From contig OZ018414.1 of NCBI GenBank assembly GCA_963969595.1, positions 17,715,660-17,779,659 on the forward strand: DNA of 64,000 nucleotides, read 5' to 3'. Shown in pieces: positions 11,569 to 24,450 of this stretch; the first letter of the stretch is position 1; each line of letters starts with the position of its first letter. A program made the position numbers and the translations under genes. The notes beneath the pieces are model-generated. The model was not told the DNA's origin and searched no databases. It saw nothing but the letters and a program-made list of their open reading frames with translations. This stretch comes from Neckera pumila. Its lineage: Eukaryota > Streptophyta > Bryopsida > Hypnales > Neckeraceae.

Positions 11569-12650
11569 AATATTGATGAAGTGGATTGTTGGCTACTGTA
11601 TCGGAAGCCATTATAGAAAGCAATGCACTATACGAAAATGAAAACATATAATAACCATTTCTATATGGATGACAAATATACAAGCTAAATGCTTATATGT
11701 ATGATAGCAATATAGCCTTGATGTTTGCCATTTCAATACAGATCCTTGTGATATCTTAGTGAACTATGTCAGGGTTGTCCAAGTCATGTTATGTCAAGAC
11801 ATTAGGGGAGATTTGAGGCCTTTGGAAGACTGCAAGTTTCCCTATGTTCTCGGATTGCGGGAATGCAAGATAGCAACTGGCTAATGTGGTCAAAATGATG
11901 TCACGTCATTTTCAAAAAAATTAATTTTTCTTTTTTTTTGCCTAAAATGATATCTGGTGTATGTTTTTTTGTTTTTTTTCTTCTTGACTCAATGCTTATA
12001 TAAGATAAATTACCTCGTGACTCAATGCTTCTCGTCATAAAAGCGTATGCAATTCTTTGAACCAGCGGGGCCTTGAACTGGTGCACTAATCTATGCCATA
12101 CACATGGCTCTGGATTGAATGCATCATTGTACTATAGAGTCAACTATGAATTGAAATATAGCAATATAGTTGAGAATATAATGTTGCATAAAATTATTAA
12201 CCTTGAATTGAAACTAACACAACTACATTAAAATATCAAAAATTTAATACAAACCATAGTCTAAAATGTTTTTTCTAGCATGCATTTCTACTAGTTCCAC
12301 ATTGCTACCTCCTTTAATTTTTAATAATTGGCCAAAGAGTTTATTTTTGAAATTATTTCCTATATTTTACAAATCAGAACTTCAATGTGACTATTTCCTT
12401 GAGATTTTGAATTTTGTTTTCCTCCTTAAAGAATCATTCTATGCTTGATCTTTCTCAGCAACAATCTTCTTAAAAGTCTATATACTGGCTAAATATTTTT
12501 ATTTCCCTCATAAATGTTCTTTTAATTCAATGATTTTTGAGCGAAATGCAACAAAATCCATAAATTTGTTATGCAATTACGTAGGAACCAAAATTGCATT
12601 TAGAGTTGTTAGTGCTTTACAACACTCCTTACACTTGTTGTACATCATAT
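11569..12650. other. AT-rich intergenic DNA, no gene seen
   Basis: Low-complexity A/T runs and short chance open frames only. It continues directly from the right arm of the palindrome; since the matching left-arm sequence lies outside the window, part of this stretch may still belong to the arm. Confidence 0.5.
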
Positions 12651-12930
12651 TTAGGAAAAATTTCAGCCCTCAACAAGGCCGCTAGCCTTGCACCCCCGCA
12701 GTGCAATTAAGAAAAAAAAAAATGAAAAAATGAAAATTTGAAATGTTAGTGCCATGTCAGTGCCACGTCAGATTGAAAAGTTTTTTAATATATATATACA
12801 TATTTTTTAAATATATATGTTTTTTCATTTCTTCATTTTTTTTTTTTTTTTTTTTCTTGGAATTGCAGCTCGCAGGTGCCAAAAATCAGGCACTTGCAGT
12901 CTTGTTGAGGCCTAAAATTTTTTGTAACGG
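12651..12930. mobile_element. MITE-like element, family with CAGCCCTC ends
   Basis: The left end (TTAGGAAAAATTTCAGCCCT) and the reverse complement of the right end (TTACAAAAAATTTTAGGCCT, ending at 12930) are imperfect inverted repeats of about 60 bp. Both arms carry GCACC or GGTGCC blocks followed by TGCAATT. The centre has the GTGCCATGTCAGTGCCACGT motif and an AT microsatellite at 12788-12818. Related copies are at 13611-13905, 21155-21433 and, partly, 4440-4618. Confidence 0.55.
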
Positions 12931-13610
12931 TTTATAATAAAGTGTAGCATTAAAATTTAGCGACAAAAATAGCAAGAGTACCTGGCAGCATAGTTGCCTC
13001 AGGGACGCTTTGCACTTCTTTGATTCCCATTCATCCAAAATTTGTATTGAATTGTTGATGACATTGTTACACAACACAACAACAGGAATTCAAAACCAAA
13101 GTTGTTTGAACGTGAGCTTGTTTGAATTTGCAGTGAGATTGAGCTTGTTGAATGAGAGTATGTAACTCTTGGAACTATTCCACTTTGTGAGATTGTGTGT
13201 TAAACGGATGAAGTTGATGACGCCATTCCATCCGTGAATGTGTCATTTAAATTTTTTTGTGTTAGGTACATCATTTTTAGGATGACACTTGATGTGGAAT
13301 GTAATATTATTAATAGCTCTGGTTTGTGGCTCTCATGTATAACAATGGGATGATGGAGGCATTCATGTGAGTGAAGTTTAGTTTTTGGTAGAATACTATT
13401 TCATTCCTACAGAGAAGCAAAATCTTCCTTAGATTGTTATTTTGTCATGGCATTCTTGAAGGAAGGAAAAGGCCTTTTATAGTGTCATTCTACAAACAAT
13501 TGTTCTTAATGTAGTGATCCATAAATTTACAATTTATGGGCCAACGTTAATTTAAGAACTTTTACAGTCTATAAAAGAAGCTTCATTTCACAAGAAGAAA
13601 AGGGTCTGCA

Positions 13611-13905
13611 TAACAAAAAAATTCAAGCCTCAATAAGATTGCGAGTGCATGATTTTTGGCACCCGCAAGGTGCAATTACGAAAAAAAAAAAAAAAAAAAT
13701 CTTTTCAAATTATTATTATTATTTTTTTAAATTAAAAAAATTAAAAAAATTGACATTGCACTGTCTTTGTGCTGACATGGCGCTGACGTGGTCAAAATGC
13801 AACCACGTCACATTTTGAATTTTGAATTTTGAATTTTTTTTTCCTGTAATATTATTGCGGGGGGCAGGCTTAGCAACCTTCTGCAAATGTCATATTTTTT
13901 GTAAC
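13611..13905. mobile_element. MITE-like element, same family
   Basis: It begins AACAAAAAAATTCAAGCCTC and ends TCATATTTTTTGTAAC. The centre holds GCTGACATGGCGCTGACGTG and then the complementary CCACGTCA, which forms a small hairpin. Poly-A and poly-T tracts flank the core. There is no coding capacity, so it would need a transposase supplied elsewhere. Confidence 0.55.
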
Positions 13906-14820
13906 ACTACCTTGAATTTACAAGATTTATCAACTTATGATCTTTGGTCTTGCATTATTTATTATGCAACATTCTTTCTTAATAGGAGTAATATAGATTA
14001 ATAATAAGACTTGATAAAAAAAAACAAAGGTAATGATTTTGTTCATGATGATGTTTGTAATGGTATATATGGACATTCAAATGTGATATACATCTAGATT
14101 TTTTAATCTTTACAGAGTGATTGTTTCCATAAAATTTGGAAAATGTATCTAGGATGCAATTGCAATCTTTATTATAGTGCCATAAATAAAATTCTTAGAA
14201 TTATTTTCAATAAATAAAATGTCAAAAGTTTGAAGGATATTTTCTATAGATCTAAGGTATACCAACCTATAATAGGAAGAATGAGTGTTTTACTTTGTTG
14301 CAATTAGCAAAAGAATTCAGATTTTTTTCCATACAAAGGAAAATGTGAGAAATAAAGAAACAATTGAGTTTTTATTTTTTTTGATAAAGTATGAATTTCT
14401 TATAAATTTTTGAAGTGAGTTGTCCAATTGGCCCAAAAGAGTCTCTAGACTACCCCAAAACCAGCAAAAATTGTATGCATAATGGTCATCCTACTATCTA
14501 AAGCAGCTACAATATTTCCTAACTTGGTTACAATATTTCCTAACATGGTTATAACGTGAAGGAATAAAAAAATCACTTTGATGAATTGACACTAAAAAGG
14601 TAGAAGTTCCAGAATCAATCACTAATAACTCCATCACCATCATCCAACGCATTGATTTTGGCGAATAACCAACCACATGTAGTCCTAATTTCATTTATTA
14701 GAAAAGTTTGCTCTGAGTTGATGCAAGACTATAATGGGCCATAATGCCTGTTATTTGCGGCTTGCCTATCATTGGCAAGTCCAAAGCACCTACCATATAT
14801 ATTTTAATTTTTGCATGCCT

Positions 14821-15104
14821 ATTAGAAGAAAATTGCATTTTACTTGTCAAAACTAGATTATAGTTGATACAAACTGCGTTTTATTCATTAGAAAGTGTGG
14901 AGGGGATTCTGTTGAGTCTTCCCTTTGTAATGCAAAATTTTTCAATCCAATGTTTCAACACATAATTTGACAAGTAAAACGCAAGATTTTGTGTTACAAT
15001 GCAAAATTTTGCGTTACAAAGGGAGAACTCAACAAAATCCCCTCTATACTTTTTTGTTGAGTAAAATCCAGTTTTTGACAAGTACAACGCAGTTTTCTTC
15101 TAAT
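14821..15104. mobile_element. 284-bp hairpin MITE
   Basis: The outer inverted repeat pairs 14821-14854 (starts ATTAGAAGAAAATTGC) with about 15071-15104 (ends TTTTCTTCTAAT). A second, inner pair lies at about 14892-14935 and 15012-15050 (GAGGGGATTCTGTTGAGT against its complement). The transcript would fold into a long imperfect hairpin. No open frame of note. Confidence 0.6.
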
Positions 15105-17707
15105 GGCCTAAGCCAAAATTAAATTTTAGTAAGAAAGTGGGTTGATGGTCTATTATAGTAACTTGCAAGAACTAGCTGATCAGAAAAGACATCCATGTAA
15201 ACAAAAATAGTATTTATAAAAGATAAGCTCAATGCTACTAATGTTATGTTGGTCACAAATTTGTCATAATATTTAAGATAGTGATAATTCTATTGATATT
15301 GCATTATTTTCAAAGGACAATACATTCAAAGTTGTAATAGAGCATATTAGCCCTTGAAGGGCCTAAAAGGGCCTAAAAGCCCTTTGCGGCCATATAATAT
15401 ATTGTGAATTTAGAAAAACATTGACCAAATAATATTCATTTTCAAATAAACTAATGATTATGATAGTACAAAAATAACAATACATTGCAATTCATATATT
15501 AAACTACAATTGAAGAATTCTAAGGCTAAATATGATTCATTTAGAGGGATCCCAAAATATAATAGTACACGTGATGGCAAACTAATAAATGATTTTTTGT
15601 CTTTTATAAGATGGAAGATTGTTGATGACCAATAGATACCTCATACAACCAACTAATTAACCAACTAAGGTCTTGGATAGCAACTCGCAATAATTGAAGC
15701 TTGTAGTTGGCTTGGATCATTGTTTGCATCATTGAATTGTATGCACTACAAGTGGAAGATTTGTCCTATTGCATGGCAAGGTTCATTTCAAGATAAAGAT
15801 GGCTTCAATTCTATGATATAAGAAGCAATTATTGATCAAAGTTTGTAGATGTCATGTATTTTTGGATTACTAGGAGCAAACAACAACATTAATGTATTAT
15901 ATCAAAGTCTAGCCATTGGTAGCAAATTTTTTAATGAAAGAATTCCAAGGTATGGTTTTGAAGTTAATGCTCATTGACATCCATAGTACTATTTACTAGT
16001 AGTAAGATGAGATATATCCCAAGATGTTCAAACCATTGATGATCCCCAAGGGGAATAAAGACAACACAATGCTAAAATACAAAAAACTATCAACAAAGAC
16101 GTGGAGCATTGTTTTGGAGTTCTACAATCAAGATGGGCAATAATTTGAATTCCAAATCAACAGTAGAATCAATATATCATAAACGATATTTTAATGGCAA
16201 ATCCAAGATATACATAGTAAGATAATTTAAGACAAAAGAGACCAACTTGAAGCCCATTAATCCACCTCAGTATTGACATGCCACCTTGGAGATGTGGATT
16301 AATATTTTAAGATTTTGTATGTAAAATTGATGTGATTTACAATCAAGATATGTACACACTATACTATATAGTTAGAAATGACCTCATTGAACATTTGCAA
16401 GCATTGAAAGGAAGGTCTTAGAATTCAAGGTATATGTTGATAACATTAGTTTATAATTTTTTTTTCCATTAAATGATGATAAAATTGGATACAAATATAG
16501 GTGTAGAAAATATAATGAAACTATAATAATACATCTCATATGAATACAATTATATTCCATGGTACTTGCAAACAATTTAATGAATATAATAATACATTGT
16601 TAAAGATTTTATTAATAAAATTGGTTATTAAAGTCATCATTAACTTTACTTACCTAGTTTATTACATTTCTTATGATAGGTATCTCAAGCGTATTCTACT
16701 TGCTTTTAAAAAATTGATATCTACATTACATCAATATCTATATTTATGGACTACATTTAGTATGTAAATGTATTATTTAGGTAGATGTATGAAACTTCAA
16801 ATTCTTTATTTGAAAAAAATACAATTATCCTTAAAATGAGTTTAAAAGAGTATATACTATATAAACCACTAATCTCACTTAATTAACCCTGCAACACTAG
16901 CAAGGATTAGAAACATCTTTTTGACAAATGTAAATAGCTATTGGCCTATTGTAGGCGTATAAAAGCAAATTTTCATTAATTTTTTTGAGAGTTTCTTAAA
17001 CGCACATGCAAAGATTAGTGGTGGAATTTCCCTCATTGAGGTATTATTGATTTTTTTACATAAGAAAATGCTTAAGAAACAAATTAGCAAGGATGATTTC
17101 TTAGTGTATATTGGCAATTCTTAGCTCTTTGCTTTATATTTGAATTTTGTTTATAAAAATGATCTTTTTTGAATTTGAATCCAACTAATGAAATGAAGCT
17201 TACTAAGTCTACTTTCTATTCCAATGTAAAATTTAATTTCAAAAATTTTCTAAAAAATGAATTTTTCATTACACTTTAAAATTCGCATATATAATCACTT
17301 TCAATTTGAATTTCTTATTATAAAATGACATAGAAGTTTGATTTAAATGATGTTTTGAACTATAATTGATATAATATATGAGCAATATAAAAGTTTCAAA
17401 TTTTTTATGAGTATTTTATAATTGATATGAATTTTTTGCATTTTTTCTTGAAATACCACAATAATTTCAAATTTTTACATTTTCTTTTAAAACTTATGCC
17501 AAATAGGAGACATGTGATTTTATCTTTGAAAAATTGAAAATAATCTATTTATAAGATTTATTTGCAATACATTAGAAATAAAATTGAGACCACAATAGGG
17601 CCTTTTGCTTCTAAAGGCATTAAAATAGGCTAATACCTAATGGTCCAAATGAATATTTTTTGGTTGTTGCTTCTTTTTATAAGTTGCTTGTTTCTAAATT
17701 TCAAATT
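15105..17707. other. AT-rich intergenic DNA, no gene seen
   Basis: About 2.6 kb of A/T-rich sequence with many stops in all frames. The open frames at 16384-16767 are low-complexity and overlap on opposite strands without splice or codon support. Confidence 0.5.
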
Positions 17708-18643
17708 TTAACCCCTGAAGGCCCAAGTGTCCGTTCCACAGACAAGTGGGATTTTGGGCAGGTACCTACGGGCTGAAATTTTGTCCTGATTCTTTGCAAC
17801 TTTTTTAGAAGATAGGAAAATTGATAAGCTTAGTTTGTGGGAGTATAATTTTTTTTTCAGTCGGTGCCCGGGAAAAAAAATTATGCCCAAATAAGCTCAA
17901 AACAAGGGAGAGCGGGCAGCAAAAAAAATTTTGCAAAAAATAATTTTTTTTTTTCAAATTTTTTTTCCCATAGATTATATTTTTGTCTATCTAGAAAGCT
18001 TTGATTCATTTCATTTGGATTTGTTATGAGAAAGTTATGGACATTCTTGTTTTTCGTGTAGTTAGAGCATCTCCTTGAAAAAAATAAATTTGTAGGACTC
18101 ATTTTTCAATGAAATTTTTCAAATTTTTCAAATTTTTTTATTTGGCATGATTTAATTTACTTGCTAGAACAATCTCACCATTGGGATTAGTGCATTTTAA
18201 TCCCATCTAAAATATATGAATATTTTAGATTTTCCTTCTATATCGTACCTAATTCTACTCAACAATTTTTTTAATAATGAAAATTAGTTTTTTTTGAAAT
18301 TTTTTTTTTTGGGCAGATTGTCAACTCAATTCTCCACTATAAACATCTAAAGCTCAAAACTCTGTAGTGCAAAAGTTTTAAGCTAAAAATGTTCAAAGTC
18401 AAAAAATCCAATCCCACAATGTACTGAAAACCTTGTTTTTTTCACTTTAAACGTAGATATCTTGCAATCTATGCGGTCAAAAATTCTGAAATTTTTTCCA
18501 CACATTCTTATACTAGTTAGGTGTAAGATCCTATGGTTAGATGTGCAAAAAAACACTTTTAATTTTTTCTTCACTCTTTACTAAAAAATGGCAGTTTTGG
18601 ATGTTTTTTGGTAGAAAAAAGGCCTTGGGCCTTTAGGGGTTAA
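17708..18643. mobile_element. TTAA-flanked TIR element, copy 1 (928 bp)
   Basis: The element 17712-18639 begins CCCCTGAAGGCCCAAG and ends with the complement of CCCCTAAAGGCCCAAG (15 of 16 match). It is flanked on both sides by TTAA (17708-17711 and 18640-18643). TTAA duplication with CCCT-type ends is the hallmark of piggyBac-like transposons. There is no transposase frame, so it is non-autonomous. Internal blocks such as TGGCAGTTTTGGATG near 18588 recur in the other copies. Confidence 0.75.
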
Positions 18644-19264
18644 GAAGATATTATTTCTAAAAAGTAGATTGCATTAATTACTTATCAGTGGTGGTAGTTA
18701 AATTTTGAGTTAAATTTTGCCTTGTGGAATTCTTTTAAGTTTTCAATGAGTAGTGTAGTATAATGCATGGCCCATGATTTTTGGTTTAGTTTAGGTATAA
18801 ATTGAATAATCAACCAACCAATGTGATTCATTACAAAAAATCTAAGGCCTCTAGAGGGCTGCTCCACAACCTTCCAAGGTCCCCAAAGTTTCTCTTAAGA
18901 GGGCTTAGGAAATTTTTTCCCCTTCTATATCTGCTCGGCTTCTGTCGATTTTTAAGATGACTATCACCAATTTGAAATCCAAGTACAAGTGTTGAATAAT
19001 CAAGGTTAAGATACTCTAATTCACCTTAACCCTTATTTTTACAGATTTATGTTGAAATCAACAAAACAATGACTAGGACAACGTGTCCAAATCAACAGAG
19101 TTTTGTCAAAATTCCAGCATTTTCTACTAGTGATAACTTAAACACAGATGCACCTTGCACACTAAATAAGTTGTGGAAATGCAAGCAAATGTCCAAAATA
19201 TTCTATTGACCATCTACCTCCCAATTTTTTTTATGGCAATGTGAAACAATTATTTCATGGACAT
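18644..19264. other. AT-rich intergenic DNA, no gene seen
   Basis: Nothing beyond short chance frames and A/T runs can be recognised. Confidence 0.45.
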
Positions 19265-19893
19265 TTGATGAAACTGAAGATGAAAAAAGAAGCACTTTAT
19301 ACAAGTTGAGTAGTAGTAGTGAACACAATCCATGTAGAATATGTAAATTAGGTTGAATAGAAGATCAACCACTCATAGTTAAGTAAAATGCACGAATTGT
19401 GTTAAAAGTAAAATTTTAGACCTCATTTAGGCATAGTAGAGTAATTGTTTTGAAAAAACTTTGAACTGAAAAAATTTGAATAATTAAGCTAAGTCTATCT
19501 TTGGAAATTGGTTTGAGGTTTAGAGCCTCCAAATAAAGTTATGAACAAAATTTAGAGAAGGTGTTTGAAAATGTCAAAAAAATTGTCCCATCTAATCCCT
19601 CCCAGAATTTTGTCTATAACTTTTAGTTGAGTCTCAAAACCTCAAACGGATTTTGGGAGATGGAATTTAGCTTAATTAAACTACTTTTTTCAGTTCAAAA
19701 TTTTTTCAAATTTTTTTTTTTCCATGCCTAAATGAAGTCCAAAATTCAGTTTTTAGCTCAATTCTTGCATTTGGCCTAACTATGAGTAGTTGAGCTCCTA
19801 TAATCCTAATTTACATATCCCATATGGATTGCTTGACCTACTACGACCCCACTTGTATAAAAATATCTTTTCTTCTCATCTTCAAACACCCTA
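19265..19893. mobile_element. Long imperfect hairpin (~290-bp arms, ~50-bp loop)
   Basis: The left arm, about 19265-19552, pairs with the reverse complement of about 19605-19893. Matched blocks include ATATGTAAATTAGG, CTCATAGTTA, CATTTAGGCAT, TTTGAACTGAAAAAA, AATTAAGCTAA and GTTTGAGGTTT, in the same order in both arms. A transcript from either strand would form a long stem-loop, so it is a candidate foldback MITE or small-RNA source. Confidence 0.65.
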
Positions 19894-21154
19894 AACTAAG
19901 TGCTTCAAAAGCTAGCTGAAAAACGTAAGAGTTCTCTAATTAGTTTGGCAACTAGCTTGAAAATCCTGCTTTATTTCATTGAATTGATTATTTGCCAAAC
20001 TAACCACCTTGTATGATTATTAAATAGACTTCTACTACACCCTCATTATTGGAGTCTTGATGTCTTTCGCAAAAATCACACACTTTGACTACACACAAAT
20101 GTCAAAATTCATACACTTTCTAGACCTCAAAGAATAGATTGAATTGTCACTCTCTAGCGGCCCAGCCAAGGGCTGCTTTTTTCTCCAATGGTTGCTCGCT
20201 TCAAAAAGGGCAGTTTTCCAAGACGATCAAGGAGAAGACAAGTATGCCCATTGATATTTTTGTTACAAACACTACTCTTATTGCAGTGACCACCATGCAT
20301 TGCAAGCTCCACCAAAAATTGCAAAATGCTCAAAGGTTGTAAAATTTTAGATGAGCATTCTCAAATATCAATTCTCTTGTCTTTCACTCAATATAAAAAA
20401 TTCATTTTTTTGAAAAATTCTCAATAAGATATGCTCATATGCTCCTTCCAAGTGCGTTGTTTTATTTTTCCATTGATCCAAATAAAAATTCAAACTTAAA
20501 TATCTACTAAATTGTATGGTTAAATAATTTGAATTTTTTTTGAAGTGCTCACTCTCAATGTTAGTTACAAGATCCAGTGATTACATTCTATCCAATCTCA
20601 ATTAAAAATGAGCAAACAAATTGCACTAGGTTCTTGGTAGTTTTGGCCCATTTTGAAAATATTGTTTGCCCTCCTTTGAAGTTTGAATCATAGGTGTTTA
20701 TGAGGTGTTGAATGCTTATTTAAGGAGCATTCAATGGAGAATACTCCTCCAAAATGATTAAGACAACCTTTGTGGCATTCTAAAGAATGATGACAAACAT
20801 ATATAGTTGGTATTGAATTGGATCAATGTGGCACTAGAAATCAATAATGGCCTCTATGTTGGTGCCATAATCAATGCATGGTGGCACACTCAAACTAGTT
20901 TGTCCCATCATAAATGTCATTTGACACTAGTGTGAAGTGTCACATGCCACTCCAAAGTAGAGTAATGAGTGACAATTATTATAATTGGAAGATGAGACCC
21001 TCTTTTTACTCCAAACTCTTCCTAATGTAAGAGTATTTAGAGTGAAGAGTTTGAATCGTGGTCATAAATCCATCTTTCTAGGGTTTAGTAGAAATTACAA
21101 CCTATTGATTTTATGTAAATTCCAAGCTACCAATAATACATTTTCACCTTGTTA
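19894..21154. other. Intergenic DNA, no gene seen
   Basis: Contains a short segment near 20155-20190 (GGGCTGCTTTTTTCTCCAAT) similar to one end of the hairpin elements at 22.5 and 23.7 kb. Nothing else can be supported. Confidence 0.45.
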
Positions 21155-21433
21155 GCATTACAAGAATTCTGAACCCTGCAAGGGGCTGCTAGTTTTTGAT
21201 TTTCGGCACCCCCGCAATGTAATTACAGAAAAATAAAAAAATATTTTTTTTTGAAAAAAAAAATATAAAAAAAATAAAAGATCTGACATGGCGCTGACGT
21301 GGCACCAGTAGTGCCATGTCAGCACCCAACTTTTTTAAAATAAAAAATAATTTTTTATTTCTATTTTTTTTCCTAATTGCACCTCGGGGGTGCAAAACTT
21401 GCAACTCCTTCGAGGGCTGAAACTTTTCCTAAT
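21155..21433. mobile_element. MITE-like element, family with CAGCCCTC ends
   Basis: The left end has GCATTACAAGAATTCTGAAC and a GGCACCCCCGCAATG block. The right end has CACCTCGGGGGTGC and then GGGCTGAAACTTTTCCTAAT. The centre contains CTGACATGGCGCTGACGTGG and the near-complement GTGCCATGTCAG. This is the same layout as 12651-12930. Confidence 0.55.
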
Positions 21434-21632
21434 GTGGCTTCTTAAAAGGCCTTAGTGGAGTTGTTCTCTTTTCCATAGTAAAAAAAGATGATGTCCCAAT
21501 CTTTTCAAGTCAATTTTGGGCCTTGTTTTTCAAGCCCAATGGTGATGTTTTTATTAGAGCGACTCCATCGTACACTTCAACGCAAGTGTGACCGATATTG
21601 TTATAGGAAGATGACACTTTCAAGGTCCATGT

Positions 21633-22810
21633 CACTATAAGAAAATAGGGGTACAAATGACTCCAGAGTCATTTGCGCCTCCACGAAATGACTATGGTAT
21701 GATTATACCTCTTCAATTCACTATAAGAATTATAGTGAATTAAGATGTTTTATTGAACATTATTGTTGACATAAAAACATGGGTTGTCAATTGTAATGTC
21801 TACAAAAATGCGTTCCAAAAAATAGTGAAAACATCCTAAAAAACATGGGCTTCTTATAGTGATTACACCCTCTAGCCTTTGTCGACAATGTCCAAGTGAT
21901 TTACCAGTCGTAGTCACGACTAGGGGATGAAGACGCAATGAAAGCTAGACTTCTTTTGCTTGTTTTTGTTGAGGGTTCATTTGTTTTCTTGTTGTGGAAG
22001 TCACAGTAATTTTCTATGACTTGGTGTCACTGATCTGCAACTTGCAAATGACTTCTTTTTCACTAAAGCCGCTTTTGAAGGAATTTAACGTTGCCTATAT
22101 GGATTTTGTTGCGCTAATGTGTCGAGGTTTGGGAATGAGTCATTTTCTAGTCGCTTTCTAATTACATGTGTTAGTTATTTTTTAACCATTTTCAACACCA
22201 CCAAAAAATTCAGCTTTTCTGTTAATTTGATTGCATAGATTTGATTTACTTTTTTGTTGAGTGGAGAGTAATTTGTTGATTTGGATAGAAACCATCAAAA
22301 AGTGGATCAAATCAATGCAATCAAATCAATTAAAAACCTAAATATTCTAATAGCGAAGCTAGTCGTTTACTAGGTGCTTTTAAAACAGGTATTTGTTGTT
22401 TTCTAGTCATTTTTTAGTTGCTTCCAAAGTTCCCATTTTTCTTATATCAATTGTCCCATATCAATTATAAAGAATACCATTAGGTTGGACATGTAGGATT
22501 TGTAAGTTGTTGTTGCTCCGGTGAGCAGTCAGAAACTCTGATTGCTCATCAAGAGCATTTTCAAAGTTGACAGGCCATGCAAAGAATAGCATGGCATGTC
22601 AACTTTGGACAGCCCTCGAAGGGGTTGATTTTTTCTCTAATGGATAATAAACATTGAAGTCATTTATAAACAACTTCTCTACAATGATAGAATGACTTTA
22701 GGGGACTTGAGTCATTTTTAGTCAACTACGTCCAAAATGACTACCTGAAGTCACTTTTGAGTTATTTTTTGGCTTTTTGTAGTCATTTACACATCCAATT
22801 TCTTGTAGTG
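21633..22810. mobile_element. CACTA-type non-autonomous element with nested hairpin
   Basis: It starts CACTATAAGAAAATAGGGGT and ends with the complement of CACTACAAGAAATTGGATGT; the inverted ends continue into AAATGACT on both sides. CACTACAAGAAA-like ends are typical of plant CACTA (En/Spm) transposons. No transposase frame is present. A clear 3-bp target duplication was not found. The element contains a ~120-bp hairpin unit at 22521-22642 and possibly a smaller CACTA-like piece near 21719-21863. Confidence 0.55.
22521..22642. repeat. ~120-bp double-hairpin unit, copy 1
   Basis: Starts GTGAGCAGTC and ends TTTTTTCTCTAATGG. It contains two stems: GAGCAGTC with GATTGCTC, and AAGTTGACAGGCCATGC with GCATGGCATGTCAACTT. 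A second copy lies at 23646-23770 inside a different transposon. Confidence 0.6.
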
Positions 22811-23460
22811 CACTGCATCACTGCTAAAGGCTTTTTGTTTTTTCTTGGCAATGCTATAATGCTCCGTCCACATCATTTTTGTAGTCTTTTGCACACACAG
22901 AAGAGTTCCCCACACGGCTGAACCCTTGGACTATGGAGGTATCATTCTTTTCCATTGCATCATTAATGATGTAAAACAAGTTGGATAATGGCCCATTCCC
23001 ACTTGATTTTATCTAAAATGGCTAAGTTAGTTTTAAAAGCTACACCAAACTTAATACAAAATTCATTTTACAGCAAGGCAAGCCTTGATATTAATGTGCA
23101 TATTAGTAGGTAATTAGCTAGAACAACCCATTTCTACTTGGGAGCTTATCCAAAAATCAATCCCACTTAATGGCACCCTTAAACCTCTTAGCAATCCCAT
23201 GTTGATAAGAGCGCCTGATAAAATCTCACATCTACGTTTTTTGAAGATTGTTGAGTTTTAGTTAATGACTACTTTAGAAATAATGGGCCTCAAACTATTC
23301 CTCATTAAGTGGCCATACTACTTCTGTTGTTAACTGCATGCCATATCATATGCCATCTAGGTTTGGCATTTGCTAACATACACAAATGGGAATGCACTTC
23401 TATTTATAAGTCATTTACAACTCAAACACCGCCCCCTTAAGACCAAGTGGGAACGCATTC
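22811..23460. other. Intergenic DNA, no gene seen
   Basis: No convincing frame, RNA gene or repeat could be recognised. Confidence 0.45.
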
Positions 23461-24450
23461 TAATCCCTAAAGGACCAAACATTGTTTTTTAGCAACATAG
23501 CAATTTTAGGCAACTCACTACGAATGGAGTTTTTATTTTTTTTTCTTTGAAAATTTAACACAACATTTTTCTAAGGTGAATTTAGCTTTAAGGCCCAACA
23601 ATTTTCATAACTTTTGACTAAGAATTGTGAAGTCTCACTGCTTTGGTGAGCAGTCCTACACTCTGACTGCTCATTGGGGGTACTTTTCCAAGTTGACAGG
23701 CCAAGCTTGAAATAGCTTGGCATGTCAACTTGGAGCGGCCCTCCAGAGGGTTGATTTTTCCTCTAATGCTTGGGCAACCCAAAAAGCTTCTTTAAAAATC
23801 CCATTTAAAAAAAATAAAATTTTGAAATTGGTTCACTAGATTTATACATACGTTAAAAGCTTTGAATCATTCTATTTTTATTAATGATATGAAAGTTATG
23901 AGGAGTTTTAGTTCGGGGTTGTCTACACATAGTTATGAAATCTGCACTCTAAAATAAACTTTAAAGTCCTTTTTTTAACTCAATTTTGGCAATTTCCAAT
24001 TATTTAAATAAATGGTTAAAAATTTAGTATTTTGAATCATTTTCTACTTCTTTCTATTTACTATTTTTTCCTATATGTTTTACAATTTCAAATGATTTGA
24101 AATTTTTCAAGCATGTAGTCAACTTGCCTTGAAGAATGAATCCAAAGAGTAACCACCATTTTGACATTTTTTCATACAAACGTGACCTTATGAAGTGCAA
24201 CTACCCAAATTTTAGCAAGGACAAAAAAAGGATTTTTGTCAATTCAAACGCTGTTATCTTGTAATCCCCAAGGTGGAAATTTCTGAAAAAATTTTCCACA
24301 ACATCTGGAACTACTTTACTACAAGAATACAAGATTCTACGGTTACATATGCCCAAAAATGTTTCTTTTCTAAAATTTGGTATTTGTATTAGAAATGACA
24401 ACTTTGGAGCATTTTTGGTGAAAACATATAAAAAAACCTTTAAGGGTTAA
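23461..24450. mobile_element. TTAA-flanked TIR element, copy 2 (with nested hairpin unit)
   Basis: The left end reads TAATCCCTAAAGGACCAA and the right end CCTTTAAGGGTTAA, the inverted form. Internal blocks match copy 1, including a phrase around TTCCACA and an ACAAGATTCTACGGTTA segment equivalent to one at 18525 in copy 1. The left TTAA is mutated. A ~120-bp hairpin unit is inserted at 23646-23770, which accounts for the larger size. Confidence 0.6.
23646..23770. repeat. ~120-bp double-hairpin unit, copy 2
   Basis: Starts GTGAGCAGTCCTACACTCTG and contains the stems GAGCAGTC with GACTGCTC, and AAGTTGACAGGCCAAGCT with AGCTTGGCATGTCAACTT. The two stems are kept with compensating changes relative to copy 1 (CCATGC/GCATGG against CCAAGCT/AGCTTGG), so the fold itself is conserved. 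Confidence 0.6.
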
